A stretch of 64,000 bases of DNA from Gigaspora rosea (GCA_003550325.1 QKWP01000108.1:353354-417353), one strand, 5' to 3'. Positions 1 to 12,961 are shown, numbered from the stretch's first letter. Notes: generated from the letters alone by a model not told the origin. Program-made: numbers and translations.

Positions 1-1336
1 GATAAACAATTATAAAGAATCACTTGCAAATTTAAATGAATCATCGAAAATCAAGTTAGATGATAACAGGTACAGTATATGAATTATTAATTTTATAAAT
101 TCATATTCTCTAAATGCATGTTTATATCCGATTTCTAAGGCATGCATTTAGAGAGGGTAATTCTATAAATGCATACCCTCTCTAAGTACATAATTATGTC
201 CGGTTCCGAGAGCATGCACTTAGAGGGGTGCGACTGTATATAAAATATGTTGTATAAACCTATTTGATGCACAATATATAGTTAAGGTGAGTCTATATCA
301 TAAATTATTATAAGGTTGTATTAGTTTGCATTAAAAATTATTATTTTTTACTATAAGATACTGTAAAAATTTAGTTAAACTTACTATTTTTGTGATACAC
401 AGTATGCAACTCACTAATGCACATTATTAAAGTTATATATATCTCAGTTAATCCAATATCTACAAAATCATAAATGACAATTAAGTATGAATAAAATAAC
501 TGGTTATTTTTGTGTTTTTGATTTGTTTTAATTTTGCATTTCAATTTTCACATATTGATTATTAATTTATCAATTACGAATTATGACAATTCAGTTATGA
601 CATTAGTCATGCATAATTATAGTTACTGATAATCATAATCCTTATAAAGTTAGCTGATTCAAATTTTATAAGTTTATCACATATACGCAAGCTTGTCCAA
701 TCAGAAGTTTAAAAGAATATTCATATAGCATTATTTTAAAAGATACTAGTATTTTGCCTATGCCTTTGTCAAATTAGGATTATTGCAATTTATATTATGG
801 ATAACTATAAAAATTCTGCTACATAACATGTTATGATTATGGTAATCAAAATTATGCTAGTTTGTATGGAAATTGCAATAATTTCAAAAGTAGTTACTGT
901 AAAATTTTGTTATAGAACATGCTCATTACCCTATTGATCTCAATATATGGTGTCATGGTTCGGGAAGAGCTTAATGATAATATTGCCTAATTTAGCTTTG
1001 AGCCGCGAACATAAAATTAATAAAGGAGAGTATAAATTTATTAAAAAAAAAGCAAGCTTTATTGCATATTTATTATTAACATTGAAGCAGCTCTGTTTAT
1101 TATGTTATATATGCATAAATTCCTCCTTTGCACTCTAGCAAGAATTATTCTTTAAATACATTATCCTCTTCAATAATTCTCACAGTAAAAATGAAATAAC
1201 TCAAGTGAGTTTACAAACTATGAAGTAATTTTAATGTAAAAATTAAGAAATAGGTCTAAACATTCATTAAATATAATTATAAGAAGAAAGGTAAGGATTA
1301 ATATGTAAAGAAATAAAAATAAAGTAATGGTTCGCA
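1..1336. other. AT-rich repeat-derived DNA, no gene
   Basis: No convincing coding region is seen. At 108-153 an inverted pair built on CTCTAAATGCATG forms a short hairpin. At 176-228 a second one pairs CCCTCTCTAAGTACAT with ATGCACTTAGAGGGG. Much of the rest resembles diverged copies of a roughly 110-bp AT-rich dispersed repeat (phrases such as AATTTCTATTATAAGTTACTGTAAAATT) also seen near 1535-1600 and 49000-49450. Confidence 0.5.
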
Positions 1337-1460
1337 GGAAAATATAGTAATTGAACCGGGTAACATACAATTATCAAAATGTAGTAATTGTATTCGGGTA
1401 ATGCACGATCATCAAAATGTAGTAATAGAGCTAGGTAACCGTACAATGATCAAAATGATG
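1337..1460. repeat. short tandem repeat, about 52-bp unit, ~2.5 copies
   Basis: The phrase ATCAAAATGTAGTAAT recurs, each time followed by a GGTAAC- or GGTAAT-like string and then by ACAAT/ACGATC. The unit is about 52 bp and diverged. Confidence 0.55.
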
Positions 1461-2044
1461 CAATTGGTCAGAAGTTACTTTGTTAGATTGGTAAATTTTG
1501 TCAAATGACAAAATTTTCTGTGACAATGGACAAAGTTAAGTTGGAATTATTGTAATTTCTATTATATTAGACTGTTTGAATTTATAATTTTATTTAACAT
1601 TTTATTATGAATTTTAAGTATGGTGAAAAAAAAGAGTCAAATTAAACAAATATATAAAATTGCAAAAATAATCATATTAGTATTGGTTGATTTATAAACA
1701 CATGACTTTTTGGAATTCTGAGATGCAAGGAACATTCTGATTGGCCTGTTAATTTTAAAAGGACCTCTGGGAGTCAGAGGAGAGAGAACATTAAATAAAA
1801 TTGTAATTTCAGACAGCTTTACTATAAAAAATTCTGTTACAAAACTTATTAGCATATAATGTGTAGCTAAAAAAGTTGTTATAAATAGAATTATTTGCCA
1901 CCAAATAAGTATAGTAGGTATTTATAAGTTAGCATTAAAATTATCATGCTATTGTAAAAAAAATTGCTACAAAAGAAACCTACTTTTTGTTCCAATAATA
2001 TGAAATAGATAGTTTGTATTGGAATAAAATATTGTGATTTCTAT

Positions 2045-2220
2045 TTTGACACTATTTAGGCATTTCGACATTAATTTAGTATTTTGACATTAATTTAGAA
2101 TTTTGATACTATTAAGACATTTTGACACTATTAGGCATTTCGACATTAATTTAGTATTTTGACATTAATTTAGAATTTCGACATTAATTTAGAATTTTGA
2201 TATGCTAAATGTCGAAAGTC
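2045..2220. repeat. tandem repeat of CGACATTAATTTAG units (~20-24 bp)
   Basis: About eight alternating units of the type TTTTGACATTAATTTAG and TTTCGACATTAATTTAG run through this stretch. They end at a short inverted piece (AAATGTCGAAAGTCGAAAT). The interval 2221-2957 holds only AT-rich DNA with no gene seen. Confidence 0.7.
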
Positions 2221-3049
2221 GAAATATTTCTACATAGCTCAAAACAATTTCAACTAACAATACTACACCAAATTATAATCTTTTATTGGCCATGATCGAG
2301 AAAATTTTGTTGGTGATACTGGGGTAGTTAATTTTTCCACCTAGATCACGTTTCAGATCACATTTTGAATCTGATCCAATCAAAAATGTTAAAACGTACA
2401 AACCCAAATTAAATGATATAGATATAGATAGATAGATATAAATTAAAAAAATATTATATTTAAGTTGGATATTGTTATATATAGAATTTTTTATTTTCTA
2501 AAAATTTAATTACGAATTGATTCGGTTGGTTGAACTGGTTTTTCTGACGTAGAAAATAAATAATTCATTCAAATCACGAGCAATGCTAAGAAATTTTCTA
2601 TATGAACCTAATATGTTTCAATTTTAAATATTTATATTATTTACATCTAAGATAAGTTCAAGCATCAATATACTATAATTTGAAATTATAAATTTTCAAG
2701 CTAGTTTTCGGGTCGTAAATATTTATCCCAAGTTTTTTAGTTACTACTTTTTGTTCTAAAAAAAAACTATATAACGTTAATACATAAAATATCTCGATAA
2801 AATGGAAGTACTGTACGTATTTCCAAACCCTCGAAGATTCTTATGAATCTGAAATCAGGTTTCCCTTAAATCAATATTTGCAATGAATTTAAAGCTTGAT
2901 GACAAAACTTTATCTCTCTTATTCAGTTATATTGCTAGTAAATATTCGAAAAACCGGGTTGTACATATACATGTTGGCAAAACCTATGGGATTTGGGATT
3001 GGGCTATGGACAAACCCGGACAAATAGGTTTGTCCACCTATATTTAAAA

Positions 3050-3210
3050 ATCCCATGTGGCAAAACTGGACAAATCCCAATCCCAAATCCCAAATCCCAA
3101 ACCTATCCCAAATCCCAAACCTGGCACAAATCCCAATCCCGATCCCAAATCCCAAATCCCAATCCCAAATCCCAATTCCAAATCCCAATTCCAAATTCCA
3201 AATTTAAATT
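3050..3210. repeat. CCCAAATCCC-type tandem array, left arm
   Basis: Dense repeats of AATCCCAAATCCC and AATCCCAATCCC with short A/T-rich variants. It is the inverted counterpart of the array at 4441-4730. Confidence 0.85.
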
Positions 3211-3241
3211 TAAAATTAAAATTTTAATTTAAATTCTAATT

Positions 3242-3796
3242 TTGCTATTCGCACCATGGTTATACAAGATTTTCTATTTTTAGAATTCAAAATAATATTT
3301 TTTGCAAAAATAATTTTTGGTTACACACTGCTAATGTCGTGTAACATTACACAAGCCTAATTTTGGTAACCTAACACTGGGTCGGTCAGCATTAAGCTTA
3401 ATGCTGGTGAGACTATCATGATAATGCCCCTGGCGGGTTAGATATAATTCTGGCCCATCCTAACCCTAAATCTAGGACGTATGCATCTAGTATATCTAGT
3501 ATATGTATAGTGGTTGGCTAGATTTAGTGTTAGGGTGGGCCGGAATTATATCTAACCCCGTCGGGGGCATTATCATGATAGTGCCCACCAGCATTAAGCT
3601 TAATGCTGCCCGACCCAGGTTAGGTTACCAAAATTAGACTTGTGTAATGTTACACAACATTAATGGCGTATAACCAAAAATTATTTTTGCAAAAACAATG
3701 CACCGGGCCTTTGTAAAACACAAGTGCATAAATTCTAAAAATAGAAATCTTGTGTAACCATGGTGCGAATAGCAAGAATCCATGGTGCGAATAGCA
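3242..3796. mobile_element. nested foldback MITE with long inverted arms
   Basis: The left arm starts TTGCTATTCGCACCATGG at 3242. The right arm ends in its reverse complement at 3774, and a second partial copy of the same end follows at 3779-3796. Arms of about 250 bp pair through a shared CATTAAGCTTAATGCTG motif and a GGGGCATTATCATGATA motif. No clear target duplication was found. The element lies inside the larger foldback at 2967-4758. Confidence 0.65.
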
Positions 3797-3808
3797 ATTC
3801 CCTATACC

Positions 3809-4274
3809 GTATATGTCCGAAAATAAGCTACTACCTAAAATAAGCTACCCCCTGATTTTTTTTAAAAATCTTAAAAAATTCGTTAGCAGTTGCTACATAT
3901 AAAACTTTTTTTTCTACTAAGTAATTCAAAAAGTCGATTAAGTAAAGTTGTTCGGCGCATCAAAATATATCTACATTAAAAATTTGGTGTCATTTGGATA
4001 ACTTTTTATTAGTACGTTTTTCAATTTTTTCAAAAAATACTATATTTCAAAAATAAGCTACTTTACGATTTTTTGTGTAATTTTTTGGCCAAAAAAGGGG
4101 GTCAGCTAAAGCGAAGTGAAATTTAGTTAGGGTTAGGGTTACCTTTTTGATGCAGCTAGAAGGTTTTTTTATATAGATATCAAGAATCCAATTTATGCAG
4201 TATGTAGATCATATATTGAGTTAACTCCGCTTTAACCGACCCCCAAAAAAGGTAGCTTAATTTCGGACACATAC
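3809..4274. mobile_element. MITE with GTATRTGTCCGAAA inverted ends
   Basis: The ends are GTATATGTCCGAAAATAAGC and the reverse complement of GTATGTGTCCGAAATTAAGC. A second inner inverted pair (GGGGGTCAGCTAAAGCG near 4097 and CGCTTTAACCGACCCCC near 4228) surrounds a TTAGGGTTAGGGTTA string. It is non-coding and inserted within the composite foldback. Confidence 0.6.
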
Positions 4275-4406
4275 TATATTTATTTTATATAAACAAAATT
4301 TTTAATATTAAATATATATTTATTTTGAGTGACATAGGCTATAGATGCCACTCAAAATAAATATGTATTTAATAATTAAAAATTTTGTTTATATAAAATA
4401 AATATA
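4275..4406. repeat. near-perfect AT-rich hairpin
   Basis: Two arms of about 57 bp (both containing AAACAAAATTTTTAAT or its complement, and TTATTTTGAGTG) surround a short loop at about 4332-4350. Confidence 0.75.
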
Positions 4407-4440
4407 TATTTAATAATATAGTTTGTAAAGAATTTTAAAT

Positions 4441-4730
4441 TTGGGATTTGGAATTTGGATTTGGAATTTGGAATTGGGATTTGGAATTGGGATTTGGGAT
4501 TGGGATTTGGGATTTGGGATTTGGGATTGGGATTTGGAATTTGGGATTTGGGATTTGGGATTTGGGATTGGGATTTGGGATTGGGATTGGATTGGGATTT
4601 GGGACAGGTTTGGGATTTGGGATAGGTTTGGGATTTGGGATAGGTTTGGGATTTGGAAATTGGGATTGGGATTTTTCCAGTTTGGGATTTGGGTTTATCC
4701 AATTGGGATTTGGGTTTGGGTGGGATTTTG
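4441..4730. repeat. GGGATTTGGGATTGGG tandem array, right arm
   Basis: About 290 bp of GGGATTTG and GGGATTGG units, the reverse complement of the array at 3050-3210. Confidence 0.85.
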
Positions 4731-4758
4731 AAGATTTTTAGTTTTGCCAACAAGTATA

Positions 4759-7588
4759 GTTGTACATTAATACATTAGCTAATGTTGCAGTAAAATGAAC
4801 AATCGAAAAAATTATGCGGAACGTTAATTCTTGTTTGCTAGTAAAACTTTGATTGGTAATATCTCTTGTACTAGCGTTAAAATTATCAAATATGTTACTA
4901 GATCACGAGATTTTATCGATCAAAGTTTTACTATGCAGAAATCATGCATTTTTTGTGATGGTATCAAAAATACGTATTTTGGCTTTAGTAAAACTAATCA
5001 GTATTATAAATAAAATAAGCCAAATTAAATACAGATATAAATATGTCATTAATAATTTTCATGCTCAGCTATAAAATTTTATGAATTCTGTCAATAGATA
5101 AAAACATTTTACAGAATGTTATAATGCTATTATAAGGGTACAATTATTTTAAAAAATTCAAAGCTATTCAGGTAAAATCAGATACATTACTCTATATAAA
5201 TAATAGCTGAATAATATAATGCCATCGGGTTTGTTCTTTAATTTTATTCTATAATTTTAGTTGGTTTTTTCTTTTTTAAATGCTATTCTATATTTGTATT
5301 TGGTTACTCATTTGGTACAAAGAAGTTTATTTTTATAATGAAATGCATTGCTAAACATATTATATTTATTGTGCAAATCAAAGATACATTAAATCATTGT
5401 TAAAATTTTAAAGTAATATTAAAAGTCAAAGTACTATTTTATTATTATTTTGTTATTATTTAAAAAAAAATAACATTTTGAATACGCACTAGTGGAACTA
5501 TTTATGAGAAAAACTTATAGATGCGCCAATTTGGCTTTAATTATTTTAAAGAGAAGGCTTAGTGATGCTCTTTAAAAAGAGTATTTTGATAATAATATAG
5601 TAAGTCAATTAAATCATAAATAAAAAACAATAATAATTTTTACAACTAGGTATTGATTGGCGCTATAATAAATAATTTTAAAAGAGGAAGGGTTGTGTCA
5701 TAATCAGAATATAAAAAATTTTTTGTAGCTAATTATGTGATTATGTGAACAAGATAATAAGTAAAAAATTGCTTTATATATATATATTTATATAATTCAT
5801 TGTTTAATATAATATTGTACCAAGTAGTTATTTAATAGTTTTCTAAAACTATTTATTGTTTTACTTTTTGTAGACAACAACAAGAGCTTTTTGCTTATAT
5901 ATTATTTTTATATTAATGTTTTGGATAATCAAATTGTTATTAATTATTATTTCAACTGTTTTTTTTTAGACAAACAATATATATATACTCAATTAAACGA
6001 TTAAAAATACAATAAAAATATATCTTCCTCATTTAAAAACTTATTTTTGAATTTTTTATTGCTTTGTACTTTCTTTATGTGCATGAATTATGTTCATTTT
6101 TCAATTTATATCGCTTCGAAATCGACGTGTCAATCGTAAATTTAAAAACAACGTATATTATTTTGCAAATAGTGAAATCGTAAAAATTATTGGACAGAGA
6201 TTTTTTAAATTTAAATATGAAGTTTAAAATTTGATTGCATAAATTTTTATTAAATATTATTTTTTACAGTGGTTGCACAAAACACCCACACATTATTGTT
6301 CATATCGAATCGTGAACTGTTTCTTCTACATAAACAAGCATTAGTGTTGTATTCATTGTTTTTTTAATAACGATAACAATTAAATCGATTTTCTTGAGCC
6401 CCTCTCTTGGTATGGCTTTTATTTTTTTTTTTTTAAATGGAAAAATGTCAATTATTCCAAAGAGTTAAAATTATTAATTATTGTATTATACAAAATTAAA
6501 TTTATAACGTTAATTTACCGTATTTATTAGATAAAAGTTTAAAATTGGGTAACGTGAAATGTTTGAATTTTTTTAATACATTCTTTTTATCCATTAAAAG
6601 CAGGGAGAACTTTTGTTTCCGATGATTTCCGCAGTACTGTAAAACCAGAATTTTTCGGGTCTAAGCAAACTTAAAAAAAAATAACAATCGATAAACACTT
6701 TATTAACAAAAGAACTTCCTAGCAAGCATCTCTTTGTTGAATCTCAGTGAATCACGCCGAATCACGCAATAAAGGTAGATATACTAAGAGTTGAAGTATT
6801 GTATACCGTATGGGAGAAGGTAATAAAAATATATTGTATTGTTTATTTATAAACTTTTAACGTCGGTTTTTTTTTGTTTTTTTTTCGTCTTATTTCTTTT
6901 GTTATCCAAATAATTAACTTGTTTTTTTTTCATTTATAAATTTATGTAGACTGTTTTCGAAAGTTATATGTATTCTCTATAAGACGTTTGATTCATTTTG
7001 TATATGCGATAGTATAGTTTTGTTAATTATAGATGAAGTATAAAAAATGGGAATAAATGGCGTGTAACTTGTTATAAGAAACCTTTTACTAAAGCTCGTG
7101 TTTATAAGCTATATTTTAACCTGGATGAATGTTTTATTCATTTACTATGCGAGTTAATTTGCTTCGAAGTTACGAAAGAAACTGTAATATGTTTAATGAT
7201 TATCTATATGTTTTCATTGAAAGTGTATCACGTGGATAAAAACTGTTTTATGATTGGTCAACTACCTCATGATCAGACCCGTAAAATACGAAAGTACTCC
7301 CCTCCCTGCTTCCATTAAATAGTGTTTATTTATCTTTTGGCTAACTTAGGTTTTCAAACAACTAAGAACGTGGATTTGTGGCTATTATTGAAGAAACAAT
7401 TTTGATTATAATTTTTTTTCTTTAGTTATATCAAGATGAATGACGTCAATCGGCGGAGACTGAAGAATAACAGGTCGATTGAGAATCGAAGAATTTTGTG
7501 ATTGACGCAAAACCTATATACATGAGATTAATTGATTCTATTATACACTAATAATGTGATAAATTAATAATATATTCCAAACTTTTTT
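4759..7588. other. intergenic stretch, no firm gene
   Basis: AT-rich. A 21-codon frame at 7436-7501 (starting MNDVNRRRLKNN) follows a TTTTTTTCTTTAG acceptor-like string, and a 45-codon frame lies near 6089. Both have more CpG than their surroundings and could be exon pieces, but no partner exon could be joined in frame. The segment 6720-6780 is also unusually CG-containing. Nothing here is called as a gene. Confidence 0.4.
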
Positions 7589-8753
7589 TTAAAAGTTTGC
7601 CGGTTCGTGATTAGTACGTTCATTCGTAGAATCAATAATTTCTTCCATATTCCCTCTAATGTCATCATTAAAACTAGAACTTGGTGTTAAAATCCAACTC
7701 AATTCTATTGCTCTACGCCAAGATATGAGTAGTGATAATAGAAGTAATCCTATGTTCAACCAACAAACAATTAAACTCGCTATAGCCAATTGACATAGAA
7801 ATATTTCCCAATTTACTATTACGATTACTATGGGGTTATTTGTATTTTCGGAGGCTATATTACAATTTAAACCGTTGCCTGATCCAGTGTACCAAGGATC
7901 AAAGTTTGCTATTCCTGAATAGATGGATGAAAGAAAGATTAAAATGGTGAATATACATAAGAAAAATGTTAAACCTATTAAATGGAATAAGTTGATTTTA
8001 CCCGCTGATAAATATAACGTAAAAAAGAAACTGATGTAAAGTAATAATTATAATAATAATAAACAATAAAAATAAGATTATATTTTGTTTTAAAGGTATA
8101 ACTTAATACAGTAAAAAACTTTAAAAGACAAAAAAAAAATACAAACAATTCAACACCAAGTAGATACCACCAAGACCGAGAGTCCCACAGAGTTCTAAGA
8201 TTAAATAAATAAATGACTAAAAAGAAAAAAGGAAATGTTTAGAACATTTCGTTAAATACATCACCAATTAAGGAACTAAAAAATGGATTCTTTACTTATT
8301 CCAATTAGTGTAAGAAATATCACAATATAGTACCATATCTTAACCTGACCATCAACTCTGTTTATAGAATATATTAGTTTAGTTATGAATCAAGACTCGA
8401 AAAAATAAAACAACGATTATTAACTATTATATATTGATAAATGATACTGTACTTACATATTTGTGTTTTCAAAATAATCTAATTTCGAAAGTTGAACATT
8501 ATAAAATCCTGACAAATTTACGTCGTCTACATAACTTGAGTATGCAATGAATTCTGCTGCCTCTGTTGAAAAAAAAAATTTAATTAATGAAATTACAGCT
8601 TTCTAAGAATTACAGAATTATCTTTACTATATTGGCTCATCCAAGCTCACATCATAAATATAAAAGAATACCTATAACACCACAAATAATTGTAACCAAA
8701 ATTTGAAAAGCTTTAAAGAGTCGAAATTTATTTATGTGATAACCGATTAACAT
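7589..8753 (-). CDS. multi-pass membrane protein of unknown function (3 exons, ~209 aa)
   Basis: I do not recognise the family. On the minus strand the exons are 8753-8672, 8562-8457 and 8030-7589. The splice sites used are G|GTATTC, CAACAG|AG, AT|GTAAGT and CATCAG|TT, and the three parts join in one frame of 210 codons ending TAA. Hydrophobic stretches suggest about four membrane segments: residues ~15-35 (ILVTIICGVI), ~75-100 (LIGLTFFLCIFTILIFLSS), then two close together at ~135-175 (LAIASLIVCWLNIGLLLL and LLSLLISW). A polar loop with NFDPWYTGSG lies between the middle segments. The C-terminal tail is hydrophilic and acidic. The organisation recalls four-pass MARVEL-like proteins, but no diagnostic motif is visible. 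The start is the first ATG of exon 1, and the first residues are basic, as expected for a cytosolic N-terminus. Confidence 0.72.
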
Positions 8754-11735
8754 TTTTTCAATGCGTTAAAATTCGTCAGATTACATTTATTTTATTCAAT
8801 TTCTTATTTTTACATTTATTTGCCTAATTTCACTGATAGAGGCTGAACGTTTAGTCTTAAGTATCCTTTTTCTCACTAGTTTGTTTATGTTATATATAAA
8901 ATGCAGTATAACCTTTTAGAGTCATATGAGAAACGTAAACTTTAAAAATCGGATTTTGTTCTTTGTTTGAAAGCAAAGAATATAACCCTTTTTGAAGGGA
9001 GATCAAAGAAAAATTTTATTTGACACAAATAACATCTAAACAACCCTTAAAAATACAATTGTAAAATCTATTCCTTATATATTCAGGCGAGTCTTTTGAA
9101 CTAAAAATTTTCTAAAAACGTCAGTAAATAGTAAATATCGATATGCATTAACGCACATCTATAAATGTAAATTGATAAACAATACTCACGCCTTTAGGCT
9201 TTCCGAGTATCTATATTCAATAATTTTTAAAAGCCCTTTTTCTGATTTTTTTAAACGCCAAGTATTACGTATTAACCTTTTACGTTTATGATGAAATCTA
9301 ACTTTAGATACTCTCTTACGTAATCTCGTATATCTTTCCAGAAATCATATTTATATATTGGCGGGTTAATAAAATACCCTGGATTTAATTACTGACAAGC
9401 TTAACAAAGATGCGCTAAATCCTTGAAACATTAGTGTAAACCCTGTAAACCCATATTTCTATTAATATAATGTTTCACAATACAAAATATACACAACATT
9501 ACTTAAAATTATTTGTGCCAAGAAAATGAAGATCTCAAGTTTAATACTGACGTTAACGAATACCTTTATTGGTGACCAACAGGAAAAGGGTTACACGAAT
9601 GTGAATGATTGCCATATACTAACCAGCCAATCAAAATCGTTAATTTTGTAAAAAATAATTAGGTAACGAAATGAATCAAAATCAAAGAAATTTAATCAAA
9701 GTTTAGTTTTAAAATTTAAAAGCAAACATCGTTGAATATTATTTAATGCATAAATTTATAACTTTATTGATTTAGATCACTTTAAACTATGTTATTTTAA
9801 ACTGTTATTTAAACTATACTATTTTAAACTATATTATTTTAAACTATATTATTAATAAGTTATAACCATCATTATTTAAGGATTTTTATATTCTCTATAT
9901 ACGATTCTATATCTAATAAACTTGAATCTTCATGGTACACATACTATTAAATATTCATGATTTGGTTCTACATATCGTATTATATATTGTACCTACATAA
10001 ATCTATTACCACGCCCTAAAGACATTTGTAACAAAAAAATAAATATCAAAGTAAATAACTATTATTATATACTTTAACTTTTTTTAAAAAGAAATTCTAA
10101 GTAACGAATATAAAAAAGATCATACAATTTAAACTTTAAACTTATACTAATATTCTAAATCGTTATTTTAAGCTTTTGTTTTTTTTTTGCATTATGAACA
10201 AGATTTTGCCAGCAACATGGTGGTAAATTACTTATAACCTTGATCGATAATGTGTAATATGAAAGTTGTAAGATTAAGAGGGCTGAAGCGAATATGTTTT
10301 AAGGCAAAGTAAGTACTCTAAGTTTATCCAATAATTTACCATGTTTAACAGATAAGTTAATCTACCCGAGTTTCTAAAAAAATACAGTAATGTAAAGCGT
10401 ATAAAAATTTTCTTTAACTTTGAGTAACAAACGTGTAACAATCGGGTACGTTCTATCCTTCCCAGATGATCTTATAAGTAATTTTCTTGTGTAATAAATA
10501 TCGGTGTGACATTTTCTTTAACTGCTTCGATTAATTAATAGCAAATAATATTCAATTTTAAACAAGTTTTACTTTACTGGTTTCATGCTTTTGTTTCGTA
10601 CCAAATTACACATATTACTTTATTTTTATAAAATCAGACCTAAAACTTGCAATTTTTTAACACAAATGTCAAGATTCTCTTTGAAGTATTGCAAAACAAG
10701 ACCAACTTCGCTTTGATAATGACTTTTAATCAAGAGCATTACAACTCTCATTATTGATGAAAGGACACTTTGGTTGTAGTTTTAAAGTGTTTACTAAGAG
10801 GAGCATTTTTCATAAGGTAGATTGAAGAGTTAATTTAAATTATTTTGCCTTTATTCCTTTTTGTAGAGTTGATAAAAAGGGTCTTTTTGCATGATCTAAA
10901 TGATTATATGTGACAAAACAGGTATTTAAAAGAATCCTTAAAGATCATTTTTATTTAAAATTTTAAATTGTATACAAGTAGTAAGATCTACATGCAATAT
11001 TGCAATGGTTGCATATCAATAAATAAATTTTGCCTTTTTTTTTTAAATCTTGGAGTTAATGCTTTTTCTTTTACAGGTTAGTTTTATTTAGCTTGATCAT
11101 TTCTGCTTGGCATTGTTGTGTAGTTACTATTCTGGTAGGTTTCATACTGGTTTCATAACCATTTTTTATAATGGTTTTATATGATATTGTGCTTGGAATT
11201 TCACAAAGCTACATAACATGCAGGGTATAAAGTTTTTGCTTATTATCAAAAATCTGTAAAGAACACAACTAGTAGAACAATTAACATTGGAACTTGTTAT
11301 TATAATTGAATGTAAGCCATTTATTTATTATTAGTTATCAAAGAATTGTATAGATGGACATGCTAGTAGAACATTTAATTTTGAATATTGTTATGATAAA
11401 AAAATTGGAGTTAAAAAAGTGAATATTATGCATTCACTTACAGTATGTTCCACTGGTGTGCCACATCCCTGCAAATTTTGAATAATACAATATAATATTG
11501 GGTTTTGTTTGAAAAAGGAATTGAATTTAAAAGAATAAATATAAGGCATTCATCTTTATTAAAAATCTATAAAGATAGAAAAATGTTTAATAGCAGATAT
11601 AGTTATAAGAATAGAATTGAGTTGAAAAGAGCAAGTGCAAGGTATTCACTTCTTATCAAAAACCTGCAGAGATAGAGAATAGCAAGGCATTTAATGTTGG
11701 GTATTACAATAAAAGAATTGGAGTTATACATTTTA
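8754..11735. other. gene-free AT-rich intergenic DNA
   Basis: No coding region, clear transposon end or RNA gene is seen. A short triplicated string (TTTTAAACTAT) occurs at about 9778-9850. Confidence 0.45.
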
Positions 11736-12263
11736 GGGGGCATCTATAAATAACGTTATGTACCCCCTCATAGTAGCGCTTGACCCCCCTCTACTATATA
11801 AAAAAATTTTTCAAAATCCGTATGTTTATATATAAAATTTTACAAAAACTTGAATATATTGTGATATAGTGATCCAATTTGGATGATTTAGGTACCATTC
11901 GATTCGTTTCAGTGAGACAAATCCAATGATACCAAATCATTTCATTTGGATTACTGGATCAATAGTTATTCACAAAAAACTATTGATTTTATATTTATTT
12001 TATAAGAAAACATAATAACCAATAGTATTTGGCCAATAACTTTTGATCCAATGATCCAAATGAAATGAGATTGGTACCATTCAACTCCTCTCACCGAACG
12101 AATCGAATGGTACCAAAATCATTAAATTTGAACTACTGGATCAGTTTTTAGACGATTTTAAAAAAATTGTGTTATATTTTTTTGACCCACCTATTTAAGA
12201 GAAAAAACGTTATATTTTGTCAGACCTACACCCCCTTGTATAACATTATTTCTGGATGTCCCC
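11736..12263. mobile_element. PIF/Harbinger-type MITE, 3-bp TTA duplication, with nested hairpin
   Basis: The inverted ends are GGGGGCATCTATAAATAACG and the reverse complement of its partner GGGGACATCCAGAAATAATG. They are flanked by TTA at 11733-11735 and 12264-12266, the 3-bp TWA target of PIF/Harbinger elements. Inside lies a second palindrome (about 11868-12142) built on ATCCAATTTGGATGATTTAG and GGTACCATTCRATTCG, related to the larger hairpin at 44942-45551. Non-coding. Confidence 0.65.
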
Positions 12264-12642
12264 TTATTAGCATATCCATCATTGCAGATTATGATTATAC
12301 TATATAATATTAAGAAGTTGAAAAGGATAAACTTATGATATTAACTTTTATTAAAAATCTACAAAGATAGGTACACTAGAGAAATTGTTTATTATTTTTT
12401 ATTTTTTGTAGAAAATGAAAAATTCAGTTTTAAAAAATTAATCTATTACAATTTCTATTTTTATTCAAATAAGGTATTTATTTATTTTTATTATTTATTT
12501 CTTGTCAAAGATAAAAATTTATTTTTAAAAAGGGTACTGCTATTTACACAACAAAAATGCTATTTGTACTACAGATTTTGTATAATACTAGATAGTCAAT
12601 TACACTTTTCTATTTGTACCTAGTAATGTGCCACGTATAGTA

Positions 12643-12961
12643 TGGGTGGCAATCAATTAATCAACAATCATTTCACTGACATAACATTTCACTGACAATT
12701 ATTCACTGACACGTTCATTTTACCAACAGTTTATTTTACCGAAGCTCATTTCACTGACAAAGTAATTCTGGTCATTGTCAGTAGGATTAGAGTGGAATTA
12801 GATAGAATTAGGGCTAAAGTTAGGGTGCTTTTTGAAAAAAAATCTTGTCGGTGAAATGAACTTCAGTGAAACAAACTGTTGGTAAAATGAACTTGTTGGT
12901 AAGTATTTGTCGGTAGAATGTTATGTTGGTGAAGTGATTGTTGGCAAAATAATACGAACCC
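12643..12961. mobile_element. palindromic MITE (CACTGACA family), possible 8-bp duplication
   Basis: The left half carries GGCAATCAATTAATCAACAA and repeated TTTCACTGACA. The right half carries the complement (TTGTTGGTAAAATGAACTTG). GTATAGTA occurs at 12635-12642 and 12962-12969, which would be a hAT-like 8-bp duplication, but the right flank is itself a low-complexity GTATAGTAC string, so this is uncertain. A close copy is at 61943-62226. Confidence 0.55.

Larger units (their letters stand above)
2967..4758. mobile_element. composite Mutator-like foldback element with 9-bp target duplication
   Basis: A 9-bp direct repeat GTTGTACAT (2958-2966 and 4759-4767) flanks inverted ends built on ATACWTGTTGGCAAAAC. 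Next to each end lies a long array of CCCAAATCCC-type repeats in opposite orientation (about 3050-3210 and 4441-4730), so the whole 1.8 kb can fold back. The 9-bp duplication and long inverted ends are typical of Mutator-like elements. No transposase is seen. At least three other inverted-repeat units lie inside it. The ORFs over the arrays are periodic (GFGIWD or NPKSQ) and are repeat artefacts. Confidence 0.65.

Noticed and set aside
2919-3232. ORFs on both strands with GFGIWD or NPKSQ repeats (also 4376-4753)
   Set aside because: They come from translating the simple CCCAAATCCC/GGGATTTG arrays; no start context, and both strands are open equally.
4121-4142. Telomeric repeat (TTAGGGTTAGGG)
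   Set aside because: Only two to three units inside a MITE; similar short strings occur at 50665 and 50690, so it is not a chromosome end.
4831-5074. Two overlapping 60-73-codon ORFs
   Set aside because: They overlap in different frames on an inverted ACTTTGAT/ATCAAAGT pair and show no codon bias or domain.
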